Of a stretch of 64,000 bases of DNA, positions 1-15,581 are shown in pieces; within the stretch, counting starts at the first letter, position 1, and each line of letters begins with the position of its first letter. The stretch comes from Brevipalpus yothersi. Lineage: Eukaryota > Arthropoda > Arachnida > Trombidiformes > Tenuipalpidae. The notes below the pieces were generated by a model. The model saw only the letters and a program-made list of their open reading frames with translations, was not told the DNA's origin and did no database searches. A program made the translations under genes and the position numbers. The stretch is from positions 1-64,000 of the forward strand of contig QZCP01000841.1 of assembly GCA_003956705.1 (NCBI GenBank), in the 5' to 3' direction.

Positions 1-441
1 ATCATCATTTCATATAGACATTTTATGTTTACATCAAAATTCATCATTAATAAATCTCGTTGTTTCTATTCATCCTGTCTATTGGAATTTTCTCCTCCTT
101 TTGGCTCAAAAAGACCCTACATAGATGTGTTGCATTCACACTGATCTTATCGATTCCAATTGAACCTTGTGACCGAAGTTTCATCGTTCTAATTTTCCTT
201 CTGTTGTCAGAGTACTTTTTCATCCTAGAGTATTGATCAGTATTGACATTTCGCGATAAGAGCGATGCTCAGCTCACACTTTTGAAAGTCCGGAAACTTT
301 AGCATTCCTTAACAAATCTGAGAGAAAGTTTCAAATCTCAAAAAGAGGCCAAATTTCCACAACTAATCTCATTTTACTCTTTTTTGAATATCATCGCACT
401 GATTCTCAATTGACATCCAATGGATCGGTTTGACAAAACCT

Positions 442-750
442 TCAACAATCACTTTGTCTATTGTCGAGCGGAAAAACATTCAACCGAAAAGAATAATAGT
501 CATCACCACACAACAACAGGGTCAATGTTCTACAGGTGATGATGGACGTTGGACAGAAAAAAAGTGTATATAAGTATACAAACCTTGATGGTTGAACAGA
601 ATTGAGAATAGGAAGATTAGGAAGAGTGTCCGAATACCTATTACTATCAAAAGCTTCTTGGCCTCGAACGGCTTCGGGTGGGCCTATGAGTAACACCAGC
701 AACAGCAGCACAGGTAACAATAAGCAACTGTTGTTGAAAAAGTTGCCCAT
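442..750 (-). CDS. Small secreted protein, unknown function (two exons)
   Basis: I do not recognise the family. From the ATG at 750 the product starts with a clear signal peptide: a short polar stretch, then a leucine-rich core (LLLPVLLLLVLLI), with likely cleavage after AVRG, leaving an N-terminal Gln. A donor (AG|GTTTGT) at 584/583 and an acceptor (CTGTAG|A) at 530/529 define a 54-nt intron. Because 54 is divisible by three, the frame stays open with or without splicing, so two isoforms are possible. An in-frame ATG at 795 would add 15 residues. The mature part is short, with two cysteines when spliced (one near the middle, one at the C-terminus) and no dibasic processing sites, which argues against a classical neuropeptide precursor. 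Expression is inferred only from the signal peptide and the plausible intron. Confidence 0.45.
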   Translation of the reverse strand: MGNFFNNSCLLLPVLLLLVLLIGPPEAVRGQEAFDSNRYSDTLPNLPILNSVQPSRFVYLYTLFFCPTSIITCRTLTLLLCGDDYYSFRLNVFPLDNRQSDC

Positions 751-795
751 AAAGTATATCTGCCGCCTCGACCGATCAACACTATTTGTTCTCAT

Positions 796-1331
796 GGTGC
801 CGATTGTTTGGTTGTGTTCGAGATGGTCTCACTGACACCAAAATTAAATTTCACTTCATCACAACACACACAGTCAACACAAATCACATTTCAAATAGTC
901 ACCAATAATCCACATGGAATGATGATACACCTCTTCTTACCTGTTTTAATAAACTTTTTTTCACTCTCTCTTCTCTCTTCTCTCTTCTCTCTTCCTTCAC
1001 AACTTCACACACACACAACTCACATAGAGCAACTTGGGCTTGGTTCACTCAAGTCTTCTTACTTCATACTTTTTCGCTCCATATTAGTGTTAACTTTGCT
1101 CGTTAGGAAGCGCTAATCAATGGCTTTCAAAAACTCCATCTAGCGGTGATTAAATTTGATGGGATTGAAAAACAAAAAAAAACATTGTTTTTACACATTT
1201 TTTTCAACAAGATTTGAATGTTGCATGTGTTTAAAATTGTGATCTTGGTTAATTGATTTAAATAATCGTTTTCCAAAGTTTTTGAGTGTAACTAGCTTAT
1301 AATTTCAACCAGTGTGGCTTGTGCGTAGAGC
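796..1331. promoter_or_regulatory. Divergent intergenic region between secreted-protein gene and MRGBP
   Basis: This 536-bp stretch separates two genes transcribed away from each other, so it must hold both promoters. It contains a pyrimidine-rich patch near 960-1010 (TCTCTT repeats) and AT-rich DNA. No TATA box or other motif could be assigned with confidence. Confidence 0.4.
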
Positions 1332-1652
1332 ATGACAGCATCTGCTGATTGTCCTCCTCCCTCACAAGATGCTAAATCAAAGTTACCTTCGTGGCCACCT
1401 GAGAAAGAAATTAAATTATTTTATGCACTGAAAGGTCGAAGGCCGGTTGGCGTTAATCGATTCTTCCAGATGATATTAATTCAAGAGGAGTTCAGCCATT
1501 TGACCGGAGAAGATGTGCCCTCTTCTGAAATATGGCAATACTTGGAGACTCTCTATGATATTGAGGCGCTTAATGAAAATGAAGAAGAATCATTTATTAA
1601 TGAAGAGAAAGAATTTTCCTTACCAAATGAGTATTTAAAAGCCAAAAATTGA
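1332..1652 (+). CDS. MRGBP: MRG/MORF4L-binding protein (MRGBP/Eaf7), short form
   Basis: Subunit of the NuA4/TIP60 histone acetyltransferase complex that binds MRG15. The 106-residue single-exon product carries the family core: a start resembling WSPEVEV, here WPPEKEIKLF, then GRRPVGVNRFFQM, a ...VPSSEIWQYLETLYD... stretch and ...FSLPNEYL. These line up with the conserved N-terminal Eaf7/CT20 domain of human MRGBP. Human MRGBP is about 200 residues with a charged, serine- and lysine-rich tail. Here the ORF stops just after the conserved domain, so the tail is missing or lies on an undetected exon. A poly(A) signal AATAAA at 1678-1683, 26 nt after the stop, supports a genuine end. Confidence 0.85.
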   Translation: MTASADCPPPSQDAKSKLPSWPPEKEIKLFYALKGRRPVGVNRFFQMILIQEEFSHLTGEDVPSSEIWQYLETLYDIEALNENEEESFINEEKEFSLPNEYLKAKN

Positions 1653-1677
1653 TTTAAATTTTTCCACCTCATAGTCA

Positions 1678-1683
1678 AATAAA
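1678..1683 (+). terminator. Poly(A) signal of MRGBP
   Basis: AATAAA 26 nt downstream of the MRGBP stop codon, on the coding strand. Confidence 0.6.
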
Positions 1684-1775
1684 GCTGCTCAAAAACATAC
1701 CGATTAATATGAAAGATTTTTTGAGCTTGATCCTTCCGAGCTAATCATGATTCTAATTTGAACCTTGAACTTAAC

Positions 1776-1886
1776 TGGATCATGTGTTTCATTTCATCAT
1801 CAGATTATGTGTAAGGGATTAGAGGAAAGCGATCAAGAATTTTGGAAAAGGAACAATGCCAATTTTCAGTCTGATGAGAGGATTAT
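1776..1886 (+). repeat. Left arm of diverged inverted repeat
   Basis: This segment matches the reverse complement of 4119-4236 along about 110 nt, with scattered substitutions and small indels. Shared blocks include TGTTTCATTTCATCATC, AGATTATGTGTAAGG, GATCAAGAAT, AAAGGAACAATGCCAA and CAGTCTGATGAGAGGATTAT. Weaker similarity extends upstream to about 1746. The arm lies on the sense strand 124 nt after the MRGBP stop. Confidence 0.85.
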
Positions 1887-1979
1887 GTCTTCTACTCCTT
1901 CAGAGCATCGGTTTTCATGAAGGTCAGAATAAAATCCAAAAAAGTTAACAATATATGGCTGAATTGCGATTCTTTTTCC

Positions 1980-1985
1980 TTTATT
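1980..1985 (-). terminator. Poly(A) signal of SARS1
   Basis: TTTATT on the plus strand is AATAAA on the minus strand, about 44 nt downstream of the SARS1 stop codon. Confidence 0.55.
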
Positions 1986-2028
1986 GTAGTCTTGATAGAC
2001 TTGAGAATTCAGGTAGCAAATGTCGCGA

Positions 2029-3763
2029 TCATTCCTTAATCTGACAAACGAAAGGTATAAAGTCTCTGTATTTGATGTTCATGTAGGGCTTCAGGACCTC
2101 TGGAACATTAATTCCAGTAGGTGTTTGATGAACCTCAAGAATTGCACAGATTACCCGAGTAACCGCGCACAGAGTACCGTTGAGCATATGGACATATTCA
2201 ACTTGGCCACCCATCGTTTTGGTTTGTCCATATCTATTGAGTTGAAAAGAATTTGAGATATAAGTTGACTACAGTGTGATGTTAATCGTCATCTTACCTT
2301 ATTTGAAGTCTCCTTGATTGATAATCAGTACAATTAGAGACAGATACAAGTTCTCGGAAGGCTTGTGATCCAGGGAACCAAGCTTCCAGGTCATGTTTCA
2401 TTGCAGCAGCATTGTTCAAAGCACCCGAAACGATACTCACTAGTCTGTAAGGAATGTGAAGAGATTGATAAAATTCCTCAGCATTTGTTACCATTTCTTG
2501 AAAACAGTCCCAAGATTTGGAAGGGGCGGATATCACAAATTGTTCAACTTTATCAAATTGGTGCACACGGAATATTCCCCTGGTATCCCGGCCATGAGCT
2601 CCGACCTCTTGTCTGAAGCATGTCGAATGACCAGCATATTTGAGTGGCAAGACCGATGGATTGAGCCATTCACCACGATGGAACGCAGCAATTGGCTGTT
2701 CTGAGGTAGCGATGAGGTATTTGTCTTCACTGTCTTCAGCTGCAGCTTTTTTTGAGGATACAACTTTGTAGAGTTCTTCATCAAATTGGCTCAATTGAGC
2801 CACTTGGCCCATGAGTGATTTTTTCATCCAGAACGGAGTGAACATAGGTTCAAAATTGCGTTTTGAGTCAGTTATAAAATCCATTGCGTAACTAATAAGT
2901 GCTTTTTGTAACCAAAATCCGGCTCCGGTGAGGAAGTAACATCTATTACCACCAATAGATGAGCCACGCTCTCCATCCATCCCTTTGATCATCATAATCA
3001 AATCCACATGAGAGCGATATGGAATTTGGCTTCCATCCTCGGCAGTCAATGGTTGCTTTCCCAATTCAAGATTACCCCATGTTTTTATCACCAGATTATT
3101 ATCTTCATTGTCATCAATGGGTACATCCTTATGCAGTAGATTGCCAATCTCTCGTAATACATCATTACGCTGTCGCTCAAAGCCATCTAGTTCCTCATTT
3201 ACTTTGATTATTTGATTTTCCACTTCTTTCCGATAATATTTCAATTGAGCTAAAGTTTCCTCTTTACCTATTTGGCTGATTTTTTCCAACAAACTAGTCA
3301 AATCTAGTGGCGATTGATCGCCTGTTGAATTGTTTTCCTCACTTGATTCGGTTGTCACACTGTTGTCACCGGTACCGGCTTTTTTCAACTCTTTCATTCG
3401 ATTACCAAACTCTTTTGATATACTATTTTTGGCTTTATTAAGATTATCCAACGAATGTCGACATTTTCTCCATAATCGATCTAATTAATAGCCGAAAGAA
3501 ACAAAATTACAACACACATATAAATCAATCAATATGTCACCAAAAAAAAGTGGCGAATCGTAATCGGTGGCAAAAAAACCGAGCAGAGAGTAAGAACAAA
3601 AAAAGAAATATTGAACATCTTCCAATCAACTACACCAATACTTACCAAGCTCGATTACTTGGTCAATTGCTTTCACATCAGAATATCGATGTCTAGCATT
3701 GGCTCGAATGCGTTCTGGATCACCTCCTTTATCTTCACGAAAAAGATCCAAATCAAGCACCAT
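2029..3763 (-). CDS. SARS1: Cytosolic seryl-tRNA synthetase
   Basis: Class II aminoacyl-tRNA synthetase that charges tRNA-Ser (and tRNA-Sec) in the cytosol. Three exons join in frame: 3763-3646, 3480-2298 and 2233-2029, giving 501 residues, close to the human enzyme (514). The start MVLDLDLFREDKGGDPERIR is the canonical N-terminus. A coiled-coil arm follows (residues about 30-120). The catalytic core shows the motif 1 region (PMFTPFWM), CFRQEVGAHGRDTRGIFRVHQF (motif 2, about residues 305-330), and motif 3 in the last exon around the GGQVEYVHMLNGT/AVTRVICAILE region. Introns of 165 and 64 nt have GT-AG ends. The lysine-rich C-terminal tail of vertebrate SARS1 is absent; the protein stops soon after IPFVCQIKE. 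Confidence 0.95.
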
Positions 3764-4118
3764 TTTTATTATGTTACTAATATGATGAACAGTAGAAAAA
3801 ACAATCAAAATGAACAACCGAGCTGATAACGACAATAACCTCAACCACCAGTCAAGTCAATGTGTGTGACTCAACTCACAACGTGAAAATACTCTTTGAT
3901 CTACAAAAAAAAACTCACATGTACACCAGAGGGTATTACTAGTCAACTAGGATACAGCCTATTAAAACTTAGGCAGCCTATTTTGATGGCTACTAGCGCC
4001 CTCTATACTCATGACGACTTTGTCGGGGTCAAAAATTTTGACTTGAAATTTTCCAGCAATCAAAAGATTGTTGGAGGCATTAAATTTCGAGTGTGTACTT
4101 CTTAGAAGTAGCAAAAAA

Positions 4119-4236
4119 ATAATCCTCTCATCAGACTGATAGTTGGCATTGTTCCTTTCGCCAAACATTCTTGATCACTTTACTTTCTAATTCCTTACAC
4201 ATAATCTGGCGATGATGAAATGAAACATGTGATCCA
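4119..4236 (-). repeat. Right arm of diverged inverted repeat
   Basis: Reverse complement of the 1776-1886 arm, with weaker extension to about 4272. It lies in the sense direction 71 nt after the PARS2 stop, so it probably falls in the PARS2 3' UTR or just beyond. Both arms contain a short parallel reading frame (WI-x-CFISSS(P)DYV-stop) that differs by one in-frame codon, so the ancestral sequence may have been the 3' end of a coding region. Confidence 0.85.
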
Positions 4237-4306
4237 TTCGAGAGCTCGAGAGTTTGAGAAGTTAAGAATCATAGTAAATTGAGAGGATGGAGTTTGAAAA
4301 AATGTT

Positions 4307-5665
4307 TTATAAAAATTGGTATGTAGTTGCAAAAAATTGGCAGAGTTGACTATGGGTGAGATCTCTGGTAGTTCCAGCATGAGTGTCGATGAGTTCGAAA
4401 ATAGGTATGTCTTGCATCGCTTTCTTCCCAGCTATCAAAATGTATGGAAAACCCCAACAGGTGTCCTCGAACAATCGATGGCCTATTGTTAACTCTCTTC
4501 TATCGTCGATAATCAAATCTAATTGATAATTGTTCGTCAGATACGAAGCCAAATCTTCTGCTAGAGCCTGAACTCCAGCTCGCTCTTCCTTGCTCCCTTT
4601 CTTTGGTGTTACTAAGGACACCAGGTATGGTGCGATAATTTTTGGCCAGGTCAAGGTACGTCTGGTAGGGAAAGCTTCCAGACAAGCAGCCATGATTCTG
4701 GATATTCCAAGTCCATAGCATCCCATTTCAAGATAGCTCCTTTTGCCCTCGAATTTAGTATAGATACAGTTGAAGGGCTTGCTATATCTGGTACCAAGTA
4801 TAAATGTATGACCTAACTCTAATGAGAGAGTTTCTTTCAATTCAGCTCCACAAGAAATGCATTTCTCAAGTTTGCAATCGGTGGTGAGAGAATATTCTTC
4901 ACTGAAACCTTCTCTACATGATTCACAAATTAATATTCTGTCTTCACCAGCATTTGTTCTCAAATGATATTCATGAGAAAGAATACCTCCAATGTTACCA
5001 GGGTCAGCTCTGACTTTAAAAATGTTCAATCCCAATTTAGAAAATATTCTCAGATAACTTTCGTTGACTAAATCATAGGTAACTTTAGCTTTTTCCTCAT
5101 CTGCATCAAATGTATAAAGATCTTTCATGATAAATTCTTTGGATCTCAAGAGCCCAGAACGGGGTCTTTTTTCATCTCTGAATTTTGATCCAATTTGGTA
5201 TAACATAAGAGGTAACTTTTTTTCGGTAATGGTTTCTTTACTTATCCAATGGGAAATTATTTCTTCATGGGTTGGAGCCAGATACCATTTTTCATTCCTC
5301 CGATCTTCCAGATTATAAAATTCTCTCCGATTGGGACCATACTTTCCCGATTTCTGTAACAATTCGATCGGACCAAGGGAAGGAAGAACCATTCGTTGAC
5401 AACCAATTGCTTCCATTTCAGAATTAATCAAGCCAGTCAATTTATCAATAACTCTAGCACACATGGGTAACATGATGTTGAATCCAGAAAACACAACATC
5501 CATGAAGCCATAGTGTCTCAGGAGCTCAAAACTAATCGTACTATCTTCACGGACATTCGGTTTAGCCCCAGATAAAAGATACCGACTCAATCGATGTGGT
5601 TCCTTACTAGAATGATAATTCCTTCGAAAATGATGACAACAAGCTCTCACACATGTGAGCACCAT
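4307..5665 (-). CDS. PARS2: Mitochondrial prolyl-tRNA synthetase
   Basis: Bacterial-type prolyl-tRNA synthetase of mitochondria, 452 residues in a single exon (human PARS2 is 475). The N-terminus is rich in Arg, His and Ser without acidic residues, as expected for a mitochondrial presequence. Class II motifs are visible: RMVLPSLGPIELLQKSG (motif 1 region), APTHEEIISHW, SKFRDEKRPRSGLLRSKEF (motif 2) and EMGCYGLGISRIMAACLEA (motif 3). A C-terminal anticodon-binding domain follows (IAPYLVSLV...DDRRELTIGHR). The insertion typical of long bacterial ProRS is replaced by a short segment with two CxxC-like pairs (ICESC, KCISC). The gene is divergent from NUBP2, with 285 bp between start codons. Confidence 0.93.
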   Translation of the reverse strand: MVLTCVRACCHHFRRNYHSSKEPHRLSRYLLSGAKPNVREDSTISFELLRHYGFMDVVFSGFNIMLPMCARVIDKLTGLINSEMEAIGCQRMVLPSLGPIELLQKSGKYGPNRREFYNLEDRRNEKWYLAPTHEEIISHWISKETITEKKLPLMLYQIGSKFRDEKRPRSGLLRSKEFIMKDLYTFDADEEKAKVTYDLVNESYLRIFSKLGLNIFKVRADPGNIGGILSHEYHLRTNAGEDRILICESCREGFSEEYSLTTDCKLEKCISCGAELKETLSLELGHTFILGTRYSKPFNCIYTKFEGKRSYLEMGCYGLGISRIMAACLEAFPTRRTLTWPKIIAPYLVSLVTPKKGSKEERAGVQALAEDLASYLTNNYQLDLIIDDRRELTIGHRLFEDTCWGFPYILIAGKKAMQDIPIFELIDTHAGTTRDLTHSQLCQFFATTYQFL

Positions 5666-5950
5666 ATCGAATTATGCACCAAAAAAGCAATGTTCAAAGA
5701 TATAAATCAATTCATATCCAAACTTTGATCAAAAAGTTTATTAAACACACACCGAAATCAAATAGATTGAAGATTTCATCATGAATTAAAAAATCACATG
5801 TTACATTCTGTAGTGACATCTGTTTTGTGTTGTTTTTCTTGTGTTCAGATGAAGTTCATCAGATGAGCGGAACATTTTCGATATCATTTTGAAATTCGTT
5901 TAAAGTAAGAATTGAAATTTTAAGATAGATTAATTGATGAACCAATCATA
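5666..5950. promoter_or_regulatory. Short bidirectional promoter region PARS2/NUBP2
   Basis: The 285 bp between the divergent start codons of PARS2 (-) and NUBP2 (+) must carry both promoters. The region is AT-rich. No individual element could be assigned with confidence. Confidence 0.45.
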
Positions 5951-6842
5951 ATGGCCACTAATTTAGATGATGTGAAAAAAATTGTTTTGGTGTTGTCCGG
6001 CAAGGGTGGTGTTGGCAAGAGTACTACGGCTGTTAATTTGGCTCTAAGTTTAGCGGAAAAAGGCAAAAAAGTTGGTCTTCTTGATCTGGACATTTGTGGG
6101 CCAAGTATTGCGTTGATGCTTGGTTTTGAGGAAACTTCCATTTTTCGAAATGAAAAAGGATGGACACCTTTGCAATCTAAAGAATCAAATCCTATTTCAG
6201 TTATATCCATCGCTTTTCTGCTACAAAGTGAGTAGAACTAATGTAAACAACTTGTTTCATGTAACAATTTGCATCGCGATTGACATGACCAAACAAGCTG
6301 ATCAAACACTCAATTAATTCATTGAACAATGTTCAGATAAAGACACTGCTATCATTTGGAGAGGACCCAAAAAGGCATCCATGATTCAACAATTTTTGTA
6401 TGAAGTCGATTGGGGACACCTTGATATTCTGCTGATCGATACTCCTCCAGGAACTTCGGATGAACACATTTCACTGGTTGAATTATTAAAGGATCGAATC
6501 GATTCGGCTGGAGCCATTCTGGTCACTACACCACAGATAGTTGCAGTCAATGATGTTCGACGAGAGATCACTTTTTGTCACAAAGCGAATCTACCGATGA
6601 TTGGTCTGATTGAAAATATGAGTTATTTCCGGTGTCCAAATTGCTCTCATTGTATGAATGTTTTCTCATCGGGTGGAGGAGAAAATCTTGCGAAATTTGC
6701 CAAGATTAACTTTTTAGGTGGTGTTTCAATCGATCCATCATTGACCGAATCAATGGAGAGTGGAAAGAATTATATCAAAGATTTCCAAGACTCAGAGGCA
6801 GCAAAAAGTTTTCTACAAATAGCTGACAAATTGCTCGAATAG
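5951..6842 (+). CDS. NUBP2: Cytosolic Fe-S cluster assembly factor NUBP2 (Mrp/Nbp35-type ATPase)
   Basis: P-loop scaffold ATPase of the cytosolic iron-sulfur assembly pathway, usually acting with NUBP1. Two exons, 5951-6227 and 6337-6842, give 260 residues (human 271). The deviant Walker A, SGKGGVGKST, is at about residues 16-25. DLDICGPS follows, then IDTPPGTSDEH, and the Fe-S ligand motif RCPNCSHC near residues 191-198 with the essential CxxC pair. There is no N-terminal four-cysteine ferredoxin-like motif, which separates it from NUBP1. The 109-nt intron has donor A|GTGAGT and acceptor TTCAG. Its 3' end faces the 3' end of the CRAL-TRIO gene, 124 bp away. Confidence 0.93.
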
Positions 6843-6904
6843 AATATATTATTTTTCTGTTTTTGAAAGAAATAGTCAAAGTTGATACAATAATTGAGTT
6901 ACTC

Positions 6905-6910
6905 ATTTAT
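6905..6910 (-). terminator. Poly(A) signal of CRAL-TRIO gene A
   Basis: AATAAA on the minus strand, about 57 nt after the stop codon at 6967. Confidence 0.45.
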
Positions 6911-6966
6911 TTTTTACTTTTCTAATATTTTTGTGGCTCCAGATAAGGTGCAATCATCTGATGAAC

Positions 6967-7904
6967 CTAAGATTTCAGCAATAAATTCCTATCAGCCATG
7001 ATCATTTTTTCAAATTGCTTCTCAATCTTCTCCATATCATTTCCACTATATCCTATTTCTTTACATGTTTTACATCCTTGTGGAATTTTGACGAAATCTT
7101 CATTACTAACACCACCAATAACTCTCGGTATGTTGGAAGGATCTATAAATTCACCAATAGTATGTTTGTTTCGCACATGGACAAGCTTTTTACCATCTTC
7201 TGGAATGAATTTTTGCACTCCTCTCCACACACTTTCCAAAAGGCGAGGAATTTCATAAATGATGATGTATTTGACAGACCAAGGCATGTAATTGCGAAGC
7301 GTTTTGATGATCAGATGTAGAAAATCGAAATCAATATTCTGCCATGTGAAACCCTGTCCATCGAAAACCATTCCCCAACTGCGTTCTTTTGCCATCCTCT
7401 GATCAATGAGATCCATGTTATACAAGAGAAACTGGCGAATTGGACGTGATAAGGTTTCTGATTTGACATTGAATTTACTTCGAATGTAGAGAACAGGATG
7501 GCCGTCTTTATCAGTCTAAGGTATAGATAAGGAATAAAAATTTGAGTCAAGAACTCATCATCAATCGAATTTTTTCATCATACCTTGAATTCGAAAACAC
7601 TTCCGCACTCATAGAATTCTGATGGAAAAGAATCTGGTTTCATGTCCGAGAAACCAGTTTCCTTTCTCCATCTCAATCTGTCCTTAATCAATTCCACAGT
7701 TTGAACTGGATCAAATTTGGTGAGATACAAAAATCGACGAATTTCAAAGTCCACATCATGTACTCTCTGAACATCCTCAGCACAATACTGATCACCATTA
7801 CCTTTGAATTCATTTTCCAACAAAACTCGAACCTTTTCGATTGCCTCGAGCATTTCCGGATCATCTGGAGCCAGATGCCGTTTAGAGGACGTATCCTTGC
7901 TCAT
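6967..7904 (-). CDS. CRAL-TRIO domain protein A (MOSPD2-like lipid-binding region)
   Basis: Sec14/CRAL-TRIO lipid-binding protein resembling the CRAL-TRIO half of motile sperm domain-containing protein 2. Two exons, 7904-7584 and 7515-6967, encode 289 residues. The N-terminal helical part (EIRRFLYLTKFDPVQTVELI, then LRWRKETGF) is the CRAL-TRIO-N signature. The lipid-binding domain includes GMVFDGQGFTWQNIDFDF and LHLIIKTLRNYMPWSVKYII, then the gate-helix region ESVWRGVQKFIPEDGKK and LPxxxGG-like NIPRVIGG. The MSP domain and C-terminal membrane anchor of MOSPD2 are absent, so the protein is probably soluble. A paralogue lies at 20427-22370 with an intron at the same codon (after FEFK). Ligand unknown. 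Confidence 0.8.
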
Positions 7905-8427
7905 GATGTAAGTGTTATAGAGAAGAAAAATTTACACTGATGTCACACAGTAGAAGAGATAAAATTGGTTATAGCAATAACTGGGGATAGCAACAGTCAA
8001 AATGATGTAGATGAATGTCAAGGATCGAATGAGAAAAGAGTCCTTTTTATGTGAACTCTCTACCCCTAAGAACCTAGTCTCTGGACTTTTTTCTCTCTCT
8101 CTCTCAGTAACCCACGAGCTTTGTCCTTGACAGATTATTTTTAATCCTTTTCTCGATGCGATCAGTAAATTCACTAGAAATTCTCGAAGACAAGAAAAAA
8201 TTTTTCCCCAACTGTATGAACTGTTTATGTATACTTGAGTTCATGAACAACCAGAGCCTTCATTCGAACATTCCATGAGTCACAAGAATATCTTTTCATG
8301 ATAAGAATTCGAGATTCGAAAAGAAGCGCCATTAATTGGGAATGTTTACATACATAGACATTCCTCTTTATTGATACCGCGTGCTTGCCGGCTTGTTTAA
8401 CTTGCTGAACTTGTTATATAGTTCAAA
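7905..8427. promoter_or_regulatory. Divergent intergenic region between CRAL-TRIO A and WARS2
   Basis: 523 bp between divergent start codons, with a short CT patch near 8091-8105. No specific element recognised. Confidence 0.3.
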
Positions 8428-9629
8428 ATGTTTCCCATGAAAAGTTATCGGAAAATTTTCAGATTAATTCATCGATCATATTGTTCCATGGTAAGTGTGA
8501 TATTCTTTTCGATTTCTAGTGTACTGATTTAGTGAAATTTTTGTCTCCGTTCAGATTGAAGAGAAACGAGTTGTATTCTCTGGTATTCAGCCTACTGGTT
8601 CACTTCATATTGGCAATTATTTTGGTGCAATCAAATTGTGGACAGAATTGCAGAATAATCCATATAAACAGTGTATATATAGTGTGGTCGATTTGCATTC
8701 GATCACTTTGAAACATAATCCAGAACAGCTCAAGATTGATAAATTTTCAATGGTTGCTAGTCTACTCGCTTGTGGTGTTGATCCTGAAAAATGTATTCTA
8801 TTTTTACAATCAAGTATTCCTCATCATACATATTTAACATGGATTCTGGCAACTTTGATATCTTCAGCAAGATTGGATAATATATCTCAGTATAAGGTTA
8901 GTTCAGCCTTCAATCATTTCGAAAGTCTCCAATCAAGTGACAATTGTTTTCATTTGCTAGGAAAAATCTCAAGGCTTGAAATCGACTCCTCTTTCCTTGC
9001 TCATGTATCCGGTTCTTCAAAGTGCTGATATTATTCTTTATAAAGCGAATGAAGTGCCTGTTGGTGAAGATCAGCTACAACACATGTATGTGGTTCGAGA
9101 TTTGGTCGAAAAATTCAATGTAAATTTTGGCGAGACTTTTCCTTTACCAGAGATGATTACATCTTCCAACAAGTTTGCCGTTCGAGTGAAAAGCCTTAGG
9201 CAACCCGATAAGAAGATGAGCAAATCTGAAGTTGACTCCAAGGGACGTATTGAGATTAGCGATTCACCAGAGAGTATTCGAGAAAAAATAAAAAAAGCTG
9301 TAACTGACAATACGGCGAAAGTTACATTTGACCCCTCTACAAGACCTGGTGTTAGTAATCTGGTTGCAATTTGGTCTCTATGCACCGGAGAAACGCATGA
9401 AAAAGTTTGTGAAAACTCAAAGAATCTCGACACTGCAAAATTTAAGATGCATTTGGCAGATATCTTGATAGAATACTTGAAGCCGATTCGTTCAAAATAT
9501 CTAGATTTAATGAAAAACCAAGATTTCATTACTGATGTTTTGCGTCATGGTAATGCAAGAGCTTCATCAATAGCTGAGCCAACTTTGAGACAAGTTTGCA
9601 CTAAAACTGGGTTGTCCTTGAACTTGTAG
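8428..9629 (+). CDS. WARS2: Mitochondrial tryptophanyl-tRNA synthetase
   Basis: Class I aminoacyl-tRNA synthetase that charges mitochondrial tRNA-Trp. Exons 8428-8490, 8555-8896 and 8961-9629 join in frame to 357 residues (human WARS2 is 360). Both introns are 64 nt. The first exon encodes a basic 21-residue leader (MFPMKSYRKIFRLIHRSYCS), suited to mitochondrial import. The class I signatures are present: FSGIQPTGSLHIGNYFGA (HIGH equivalent HIGN, about residues 39-42) and KKMSKSEVD (KMSKS, about 220-224). Family motifs such as YPVLQSADIILY and VPVGEDQLQHM lie between them. No key residue appears missing. Confidence 0.95.
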
Positions 9630-15581
<5,952 letters not shown>

